A stretch of 64,000 nt of DNA from Acorus gramineus (Eukaryota > Streptophyta > Magnoliopsida > Acorales > Acoraceae): the NCBI GenBank assembly GCA_030737835.1, contig CM060851.1, positions 5,112,615 to 5,176,614 of the forward strand, written 5' to 3'. The position numbers were made by a program, and so were the translations under genes. The stretch's first letter is position 1. Every line of letters begins with the position of its first letter. Below are positions 47,768 through 58,300 of the stretch, one piece after another. The notes beneath the pieces were generated by a model that worked only from the letters and a program-made list of their open reading frames with translations, did no database searches and had not been told where the DNA came from.

Positions 47768-50700
47768 GCCCCAATTGGTAGACCCCATACTAAGCCCCAT
47801 GAGGTGGCAAGTGTGAATTTTCTATATTACCCCCCCCCCCAATCAAGCTCTTCATTGATTTCCATAAATGAAGATTCCATAACCGATCCGATAATTATGG
47901 GGTTAGTTACGATTTGGAAATCACTTCTTCTCTCTCACAACGAGTTTTTTTTTTCCGATTGTTCTCTCGTAACGAAAACAAAAATCAAACATCAAATTCA
48001 TATATGATCGGCGGAGAAGAGAAGACAAAAAGGAAACTCGTCTTTGTTTTTGTGCGATCTGTTTGTGGTGCAAACATTCAGGTTAGGTCAATCGGAACCC
48101 CCAAAAATTGACGATTTAGACTTTTTAGATCCAGTTTTATTTGTGAAAATAAAAACAAGCATCGTAATTTTTTTTTATTTTGATCGGTTGAGACTAAGAT
48201 TTTTACACGGTTGTGGTGGAAACAATGGCGATCCATTCATGTTAGACTGTTTTAGATCTGAATAATTCACATTGATCTGATTTTTTAACTGTTCTTTACA
48301 TTTATTTTAGATCTAGATTTAATGGTGGAAGTGAAAACAAACATCGAAATCAATTTTTTTTTTTCAGTTGGATCTGTGGAGGTTATTTGAATTGCACGGT
48401 TCATTTCCAGATACACGTGTATCTTGATTTTATTTTCAAGCATAATTTGAAGTTTGACATTTTATTTCTCCATGGAATTGATTAATGTTTATCTGATTCA
48501 TATTTAATTGCTAATTGTCATACATACATATATATATATATATAAAGGCTTCAAAGACTTTTTTTAAAGTATATGTATTGCTAATTAACTTGTTTGGTAA
48601 TTCAAAATCCACATGGTTTTTGTTTGGTTTTAAGATACAGCACTGTATCTTAAAATGAATTTTTGACATTTTGTTTCTATGGAATTGATTAATGTGTACT
48701 TGATCAATATTTAATTGCTAATTGTCATATACGTATATACATATAAAGGTTTGAAGGACTTTATTTGAAAATATGTATTGCTAAATAACATGTCCGGTAA
48801 TTCAAAATCCATATGGTTTGTATTGGTTTTAAGATACAGCACTGTATCTTAATTTTAATTTTATAACATGTGACTTCTTTTCTATTTTTCAACAGGCAGT
48901 GAGGAGGATTATATGGATGACACATTTGAAGAATCAAATTATTTGGAAGACATCTACGATTCATGTGAAATGGAAACCAGTTTACCAAAGGAATTAACAT
49001 GTTTGGTAATTCAAAATCCACATGGTTTTTGTTTGGTTTTAAGATACAGCACTGTATCTTAAAATGAATTTTTGACATTTTATTTCTATGGAATTGATTA
49101 ATGTGTACTTGATCAATATTTAATTGCTAATTGTCATATACGTATATACATATAAAGGTTTGAAGGACTTTATTTGAAAATATGTACTGCTAAATAACAT
49201 GTCCGGTAATTCAAAATCCATATGGTTTGTATTGGTTTTAAGATACAGCACTGTATCTTAATTCTAATTTTATAACATGTGACTTCTTTTCTATTTTTCA
49301 ACAGGCAGTGAGGAGGATTATATGGATGACACATTTGAATAATCAAATTATTTGGAAGACATCTACGATTCATGTGAAATGGAAACCAGTTTACCAAAGG
49401 AATTAACATGTTTGGTAATTCAAAATCCACATGGTTTTTGTTTGGTTTTAAGATACAGCACTGTATCTTAAAATGAATTTTTGACATTTTGTTTCTATGG
49501 AATTGATTAATGTGTACTTGATCAATATTTAATTGCTAATTGTCATATACGTATATACATATAAAGGTTTGAAGGACTTTATTTGAAAATATGTACTGCT
49601 AAATAACATGTCCGGTAATTCAAAATCCATATGGTTTGTATTGGTTTTAAGATACAGCACTGTATCTTAATTTTAATTTTATAACATGTGACTTCTTTTC
49701 TATTTTTCAACAGGCAGTGAGGAGGATTATATGGATGACACATTTGAATAATCAAATTATTTGGAAGACATCTACGATTCATGTGAAATGGAAACCAGTT
49801 TACCAAAGGAATTAACATGTTTGGTAATTCAAAATCCACATGGTTTTTGTTTGGTTTTAAGATACAGCACTGTATCTTAAAATGAATTTTTGACATTTTA
49901 TTTATATGGAATTGATTAATGTGTACTTGATCAATATTTAATTGCTAATTGTCATATACGTATATACATATAAAGGTTTGAAGGACTTTATTTGAAAATA
50001 TGTACTGCTAAATAACATGTCCGGTAATTCAAAATCCATATGGTTTGTATTGGTTTTAAGATACAGCACTGTATCTTAATTCTAATTTTATAACATGTGA
50101 CTTCTTTTCTATTTTTCAACAGGCAGTGAGGAGGATTATATGGATGACACATTTGAATAATCAAATTATTTGGAAGACATCTACGATTCATGTGAAATGG
50201 AAACCAGTTTACCAAAGGAATTAACATGTTTGGTAATTCAAAATCCACATGGTTTTTGTTTGGTTTTAAGATACAGCACTGTATCTTAAAATGAATTTTT
50301 GACATTTTATTTCTATGGAATTGATTAATGTGTACTTGATCAATATTTAATTGCTAATTGTCATATACGTATATACATATAAAGGTTTGAAGGACTTTAT
50401 TTGAAAATATGTACTGCTAAATAACATGTCCGATAATTCAAAATTCATATGGTATGTATTGGTTTTAAGATACAGCACTGTATCTTAATTTTAATTTTAT
50501 AACATGTGACTTCTTTTCTATTTTTCAACAGGCAGTGAGGAGGATTATATGGATGACACATTTGAAGAATCAAATTATTTGGAAGACATCTACGATTCAT
50601 GTGAAATGGAAACCAGTTTACCAAAGGAAGTGATTGATTTGGCTGATCAGCAAAATGTGGACGAGATAACATTGTATTTGATACAGTGATAGATGTATCT

Positions 50701-51848
50701 GAATTTGATGGTGTATCTGAAATTTGTATTAGACATCTATGTGAAATGCAAATCAATGTCAAATTGTATGTGGAATGTATGTCTATTGTGATGTGTATGT
50801 GAGACTTTTTATTAGGTATACCTTAACTCAAAAAATGAATCAAATATAATTGGCTGCTTCTCCAGCATAGTAGATAATAACTATTGAGGTGTGTCTGAAT
50901 GTGAAATGTGTATCTTAAAACCTGTTTCAAGCACAATTTGAAATTTGACATTTTATTTCTCCATAGAATTGATTAAAGTTTATCTGATTCATATTTAATT
51001 TCTAATTGTCATATATATATATATATAAAGGCTTGAAGGACTTTTTTTAAAATATATGTACTGCTAATTAACATGTTTGGTAATTCAAAATCCACATGGT
51101 TTTTGTTTGGTTTTAAGATACAGCATTGTATCTTAAAATGATTTTCAGATACAAGTATCTGATATTACAGGCTAATTGCATCATTCGAAGCAGAATATGA
51201 ATGGTGTGCACAGGAAAACATAAAACATTTGTGATTTCCCAAATCAAGATACACTGTCGAATTTCAGATACACAGTATTAACAGAAGAAATTCAGATGCA
51301 CAGAAGGGAAAATTTTACAACTGAGACAGTTTCTTGATTGGATTCCACATTTGCAAGAAGTGCAAAAAAAAAAAATGTGACTTTTTTATCAGATACAAAT
51401 GACCTGTTTTTTTTTTTTTTGTCAAAAAAAAAAAAAAAAAAAATACAAAATGACATTTAAGTTTCTATTAGCAGAAGAAATCTATCCTTTTTTATTCGCC
51501 ATTGTTAACGGTTTGTTGGGGAAGAGAATCAGATGGATTGAAATCTTGATCGCCTAATTTTTTTTCTTTTTTTTTCATTCATATGGCTTTGCCCAATTCG
51601 GAACCCTAACATTCAAATTTTATTGGGGAGAGGAATTAATGGTGCCTCCATTTGTGGAATTCGGTTACTTTGGGGAGAGGAATTAATGGTGCCCCAATTT
51701 GTGGGATTCGGTTACGATTTTAATGAGGATATTAATGATAAGGGTAGTTGTGTAATTGGCCTTTTGGTTGTTAGAAAAAGTCAAACATTTGACCAATAGG
51801 ATTATACCACCTATTGGGGCTCAACAATGGGGCCTAATTTTTGGGGCC
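47768..51848. mobile_element. composite transposon-like unit with inverted termini
   Basis: The left end GCCCCAATTGGTAGACCCCA, continuing to CCCCATGAGGTGG, is inverted at the right end, whose complement reads GGCCCCAAAAATTAGGCCCC and ends CCCCAATAGGTGG. About 42 bp align well, and weaker similarity continues inward. Long degrading terminal repeats and internal gene-like sequence suggest a Mutator-like (Pack-MULE) unit. No transposase and no clear 9-bp target duplication were found. Inside are leader-like sequence (47900-48120), five 409-bp tandem repeats (48582-50626), a copy of the pre-array sequence after the array (50930-51140 resembles 48420-48660) and a 47-bp duplication (51623-51716). 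The right end is about 540 bp from the P5CS ATG. Confidence 0.5.
48582..50626 (+). repeat. five tandem copies of a 409-bp unit
   Basis: Units start at 48582, 48991, 49400, 49809 and 50218, each exactly 409 bp. Each unit has two related halves, both with the hairpin AAGATACAGCACTGTATCTT. It ends with a splice-acceptor-like TTTTTCAACAG and an open acidic segment (SEEDYMDDTFEESNYLEDIY). In copies 1 and 5 that segment is open; in copies 2-4 a GAA-to-TAA change stops it. After copy 5 the frame runs on through EVIDLADQQNVDEITLYLIQ to a TGA at 50687. I do not recognise the peptide. Open frames on the minus strand of each unit are by-products of the repeat. Confidence 0.9.
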
Positions 51849-51907
51849 TGGGTAGCAGCACTGTAAAAAAAAAGGTGAAATGAACATATTCCCAATGTGG
51901 ACAGCTA

Positions 51908-51946
51908 TATGTGAAGACTAGCCTACGTTTGTGATGTCTAATAAAA
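51908..51946 (+). repeat. 39-bp direct repeat, right copy
   Basis: Partner of 47709-47747 with two substitutions. It lies 60 bp outside the right inverted terminus of the composite element; the left copy lies 20 bp outside the left terminus. Confidence 0.8.
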
Positions 51947-52386
51947 CAGGTTTGAGTGAACTTTTTCCCAACTCAATAGGTGGACAGCTACAAAAATAAG
52001 GTATATACAAACAAACTGTACACGAGACTATCCAGCACGGACTGCCCGCTCATCGAAAAAATAAAAACAGCACACGAGATTGGATTCTTTTTGCTCTCTC
52101 GTTCTTTAACATCTGATGCATTTTCTGGCTCATCTCGTAGTGGGGGACCCACTCAATAACGGCTTGTTCGTGCTCTATCAAATAAAAATTAAAAAAAAAG
52201 CCTACTCAACACGGGTTGCAAGTTTTCAAACCCTAATCGCTATATATATATATATATGTAGCTGTCTGTATGTGAGAGAATACTCTTAACACAACCTCCT
52301 CGGGCGGCGGGCGACGACGACGAAGACGAAGAAGAAGAATCCGGTCCGGTCGATTGTTATCGGACGATCAACAACAGAGGACATCC
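51947..52386 (+). promoter_or_regulatory. P5CS promoter-proximal region and 5' leader
   Basis: A TATA-like run (52241-52258) lies about 130-145 bp upstream of the ATG, with the telo-box-like AAACCCTAA just before it (52228). A GAAGACGAAGAAGAAG purine tract is in the leader. The AT run could be a simple repeat rather than a true TATA box. Only about 440 bp separate the 39-bp repeat from the coding start. Confidence 0.45.
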
Positions 52387-55300
52387 ATGGATCCCACACG
52401 AGCTTTCGTCAAGGACGTGAAGCGCGTGATAATCAAGGTTCGATTTTGTTTTGATAATTACAATTTGGGATAAAATCGTATCTTTGAATCTAAAATCTGA
52501 TTTGTGTGGAATGAATCGGTCATTCTAGATGAAAAGGGGGATTAATTGGGTTTTTTTTTTTTTTAAAGGAGGACTTTTTCTCAGTTATAAAATTGCGATT
52601 TTGCTAAAGTGTGATATTTGAATCTCCTATTATGTCAATCAATTCTATCCAGTCAGTAAAAGCCCTCACTATACCTTGCGTTGCCTTTCTGATTAACTTT
52701 GTTTGAATGACTGAAATTTAAGTTGTTGATGTTTTTCACAAAAATGCAATTTTTTTTGGGGTGGGGGAGAGAGTTGCTGTTATTGGTTGATGGGTTTGTT
52801 CGTTATAATATTGTAAATCGAAATTATATGTGTAGATGATGTATCATGTGTGGCAAAACTATGAAGAATGGATGAATAAATGAATTTAGTATTGCGTTAT
52901 GATTAACTTTATATGGGGATAACAATGGTAGGGATTTTATTTCAGGCGGTCTGGATGTGTATATGCTTACCATGTGTACTTCAGTAATGTGAGTAGAATT
53001 GGGTTCATTGTGTTGGGTTGGGGAGGTGTTGACCGAAAAGGACTCAGGTAGGGATTATTTGAAAGGAGGAGGGATTGCAGGAGATAATGTACCCCATGAA
53101 TGATCTCTCTCATGGGTGCTCCTGGGACCTAAAAGCATAGTAAGATATATAGCATTGATCACAAACTGTTGGAGGGTTGAAAACATTTTTTTTTTCTGTA
53201 TAAGTTGTAGTCCTGCTGATGCTATTATGTGCATTTACTGGAACATGCATTCCAGCATGTGCAAGTGAAAAAAAAAAAGAAATTTTTTTTTTCTTTGGAT
53301 ACAGTAATTATCCACCATTATGACTGGTCTGAAAAATTGTTCTTTTAGGAGATTAGGTAGTGCATATCTTTTTCTTTAATTTCATTAAATTGCTGTCCAT
53401 GAACCATTCATAAGGCAGTAAATGTTCCATCAACCATTTTCTGAACTTAATGTCGAAGATTTTGGAGCTTCATGAACTTCTAATGATGGAATTCATCATG
53501 TTGATTTAAATGCTGATGTGTCATTTCTTGACCATGTAGGTTGGCACAGCTGTTGTCACCAGAACTACTGATGGAAGATTAGCATTGGGAAGACTTGGAG
53601 CGCTTTGTGAGCAGGCATGTTAAAGGAATATGTGCACTCCCTTGGACATGGCTTCTTTCATGTCCCTTGTATGTCTTTATTCCCTTATTCACGTGTTTAT
53701 GTTCATTATGATCAAGCACATGCAGGTTAAAGAATTGAATACTCGTGGCTTTGAGGTTATTTTAGTCACATCAGGTGCTGTTGGTGTCGGACGTCAGCGA
53801 CTTAGATACCGGAGATTGGTAAACAGCAGGTTACTTATTTATCCCTTTTATCTGTCATGCCTTGAGTTCAGAAAGAAGCTAGATGTTATGTAAGGTAATG
53901 GATAACTCAACTTCAAAAAAAAGAAAGAAAATGATGCAGCGTGGTATTCACGCTCTTCTGCTAATTCGATCGAAGACACGAATTCACAGACTCCAGCGAC
54001 GCTGTTGATTCTTCAAGCAGAATATCAGGGACGTTGGGCTTCAAAGATATGTTGATTTCTTCTGAAATACCAGATATTTGAAAATTCTATGTAGTTGTTA
54101 ATCCTCCTAGGATAACAAAATACAATAGAGAAAATAAACAAATTTTAACAATCAATAATCTGAATTCATAATATGATTTACAAGTCTATTTATAGGGCAG
54201 AGAATCCTTAACAGATTAGGATCTTAACTGCTTATCTAAATCTGTTAAATAGAATTTTAACAGATTTTCTAAATCTGAAATCACAAAGAAATTCATATCT
54301 AATTTTAACTAATAAACCACAAACAAACTTCATATTTATCCTAACTAATATTCAAATTCGAATTCAAATAATTATTTGAAATTCAAATCTAAATATAGTA
54401 ACTAAAACAAATAAAATAAATCCTAACAAACTCTAAAACTATCAAAAATAGTAAAAATAATAAAAATTGTAAATCATCTATAATTGTCCATTTGATGGTC
54501 CTCAATGCCAATCGAACGGTCCATGATCGTGCTGCATCATTCTCCCCAGGTTTAAGAGAATTCGTCATCGAATTCAAATCCTCATTGGTAAAACTGTCAC
54601 CATGAACTTCATATATGGATTTCTTACGAACAACAAATCTTTTAGGATGCCGCATCACATCCATCCAATCGGACCAATACTCACGAATCCAGCTTTTAAG
54701 TAATAACCTCATGAGAAGGGGTGGTGGATGAGGAAAAATGAAGGATGGAAAGAATGAATCAACAAAATGATGGTAGAGTGGGTTAAATGTTTCATGTGAT
54801 AGCTTTTTCGATGGTGAAGAGGTATGAGTGACTTGAAAGGGGTCTAGCGGGAAAGATTTGGATGAAGCTCCAGTCACGTAAAATATGTGAGTGTTAATGA
54901 TTTTGGTGGTGGAAAAGCTATGATGAGAGGCAGTAGAGAAAGAGAGGAAGTGATCATTGTTACCAAATATTTGAGGGGAACTCTTGGTCTCCATCTCCTC
55001 CGTCTCTTCATCGAAGACAGGTGGAAGGTCTGTTTCCTCAATCTCTGCATAAAAGATATGTGGAAGTCTCGCATCTTCAATCTCCTCATTAAAGATAGGT
55101 GGAAAGTTCTCCTCTTCAATCTCTTCATCTTCATCGATGATAGGTTTTGCCTCTTCAATCTCTTCATCTTCATCTTCATTGAAGATAGATGGATGGAGCG
55201 TCTCTTTGAACGGATTATCGAAATCACTATCAATAGAATCATCCGCTTCAGATCGCACGGTTGGAGATCGTGGGGCTGGCGATCTAGATCGTGGGGTTGG

Positions 55301-58300
55301 AGATCACTCATGACGTTGCATAAACGCCATCATCACCTCCATCTGTCACGTGAGTGCTTCAATTTTTTTCTCCATGCGCTTGTTAGCTGCTGCGATGGCT
55401 TGTTGGTGCTCCTCACGGGTGTAGGCGTCGCTAAGAGGATGTCTTCTCGGCGGCATGTTCTCTCTCTCTCTCTTTCTTCTTCTTTTTTTTTTTGGATAAA
55501 TGAGATGGATCACGAATTATCTCGACGAATCAACGAGGCTCTGATACCAACTGATGCAGCGTTGGTATTCACGCTCTTCTGCTAATTCGATCGAAGACAC
55601 GTATTTGCAGGCTCCAGCGACGCTGTTGATTCTTCAAGCAGAATAACGTCCCACGTTGGGCTTCAACGAGTCTGTTGATTCCTAAGAATACCAGAAACGA
55701 TGAAAATCTATGTATTTGACAATCTTCATAGAGAAAATAAAATTATATTGATCAAAATCTAAATATTTGAAATAAAATTATTTGAAATACAAATCTAAAT
55801 ATAGTAGATGGTCCTCAATGCCAATCGAACGGTCCATGATCATGCTGCATCAGAAAAGATAATGGATAACTCTTTGTCATTGTTTAGTAGGTTTCAAATG
55901 GAAGCATGATATGGATTAAGTTAGTAAAACATTATGTATAGAAAAAAGTTGATTTTAATATATTTTTCAGCAAGGAAGAGATCTGTGATGTTAGAGGACT
56001 GCCTGGTTCTGTCATTGGGCTGTGTTTTGGTCGACTTTGTGCTGGTGAATTGACAGAGATGAATGTAGACCTATATGTAGGCGGTTTCTAAGTCTTGACA
56101 GAGTACTGTATAACCGTTAAAGTAGATTTCCTACCTATCAACTGTTCTTATCCAAAGATATCATGACAGACCTCTCCTCTGTTGATCCATTGATCTCCTA
56201 GGAATTTGGAAAAAATTATAAAAGTTTGATGTTGGGTAGATCGGTCACAAAACTACAGCAATCTTGTCATTGGCTTCTTTTTTTTACGGAGATGTTCTCC
56301 ATAGTCATCCCTGTGTTTGGAAGGACAAGCCTTGTTGTCCTTGTTTTCCTATTGTTTCATTTACTGGGCATATCTCTTGCTATTTCTGTTTTTTTAGATG
56401 CTCTTGTGCGTGTTTGAAATGAACACATGGCATTGATGATAGTTCTCAATTAGGGTTCCCGTGAAATTCAAATACCTTGAATTCAAAGTTACATACTTGT
56501 TGTGCAGTTTTGCTGATCTCCAAAAGCCACAGTTAGAACTTGATGGAAAGGCCTGTGCAGCTGCTGGACAGAGTGGTCTTATGGCTCTTTATGATGTTCT
56601 TTTTAGTCAGGTCAGGGAAGCAATCTTGATTTATTATCATACAATACAAAATGCATTTTTATTTTCTGATGTTAAAAGCCTCATGTTATGTTCAATGTCC
56701 TATACTCTTTATTTTTGGTTTTCCTTTTGGGTTATTCAAGGGATTTCTTCCATATTCTAACATTTGAATACAATTTAAATTGCAGCTGGATATGACTTCA
56801 TCTCAGCTTCTTGTGACTGATAATGATTTCAAGAATCCGGATTTTAGGAAACAGCTTTCAGAAACAGTGAATTCATTGTTAGATTTGAGGGTCATTCCTG
56901 TGTTCAATGAAAATGATGCGATAAGTACCAGGAGAGCTCCATATGAGGTGTGTTCCTATATGAATATACCACTTACTTTAAGCATGCAAAATTGTATTAT
57001 TTATTCTTATCAGTTGTGTCACACAAGATTTTTTTCTTAATAAATTCCATGTTTGAGGATAAAATATCATCCTTTATGCTGTCTATCATGTTTAGATCAG
57101 ATCAACAAACCTAGAAAAATCTCATAACTCTTATCCAACCATCATCATCTTAACTCACAATCTTGATGATACATTACTGTTATCAGGAATGGACCAGCTC
57201 TAGGAAATCTTTTTCATTCTCGGCTGCTCTTCCAGTAATATTTTTCCTTATTGAATCAAGAAATGCATGTGACTTGTGAACCTCTTTCCATTTCAAGACA
57301 TGGGAGTTAGAGGCTATACGAATTGCCCAGTCAAATCACGATTGAATATAAATTTGTTGCCCAATTAAGTCTGTTGGAAAAAAATGTGACTGAGATTATG
57401 ATAATGTGAATAGGGATCAGAACAAGGTTATGTGTAAGATGAACTTAGGGTTCATATGGTTCTCCAAGGTGTTTTATCAATACATGTCATTATCTTGTCT
57501 ATTGTACTTTTTTTTAAAATCAAATTTGACATCTGAAGTCTAGATCACCTGTCACTATCCAGTTTTGGTGGATTGTCTCCATGATTTGATTAAATATTAA
57601 TGAGGAAGAAGAGAGTAACAGATAAGAACTGCAGATATCATAAGGATTAACAAATGACACTAGATGTCATTATGTGAAGGATATCTGAGTCTTTATAAAG
57701 GTTGAAACCATATGATAATTGGATGGATTTTGGCTGAACACCCTGATGACGGTTACTGGAATTAGAGGTCACAGGAAACTTCTCCCAAATGGGAAGAGAA
57801 TAAAGCTGGTGAAGAAAATTTTCTTTTTCACAGCTTCACTCTGCAGATTCACTTGAAGCAAGCTCATTGATTTCAGATATCTGTGCAGGGCGTTGCATGT
57901 AAATGCAAAAAAAATGTACATTTCAATTGTTCCTTATTCTCAATAAGTCTAGTTACAGTTTATTATTTATTGCTTTCATGGTGACATGTTACTTTCCAAT
58001 GCTTATGTTCGCAGGATTCTTCCGGCATTTTCTGGGATAATGACAGTTTAGCTGCTCTATTAGCAATAGAATTGAAGGCAGATCTCCTTGTTTTGTTGAG
58101 TGATGTGGAAGGTCTGTATAGTGGCCCTCCTGGTGAACCACGCTCAAAGCTTATACATACATATGTTAAAGAAAGGCATCAGGGAGAGATCACATTCGGT
58201 GACAAGTCGAGGCTCGGAAGGGGGGGTATGACGGCTAAAGTAAAGTCTGCCGTCTATGCTGCTTCTGCAGGCCTTCCTGTAGTGATTACAAGGTATCTGT

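Noticed and set aside
48761-50305. Four near-identical 105-codon minus-strand frames spaced 409 bp apart
   Set aside because: They are a consequence of the tandem repeat and contain no recognisable domain. The plus strand has the more convincing exon-like segment.
48582-50626. CRISPR-like array
   Set aside because: The units are 409 bp with no short repeat-spacer pattern, and this is plant nuclear DNA.
54887-55585. 232-codon plus-strand frame inside the LTR element
   Set aside because: It overlaps the gag-like frame on the opposite strand and crosses the primer-binding site and LTR edge, so it is an antisense by-product.
55950-56100. Possible extra P5CS exon in intron 3
   Set aside because: Exons 3 and 4 already join in phase to give the conserved [15 protein letters not shown]; an added exon would break it.
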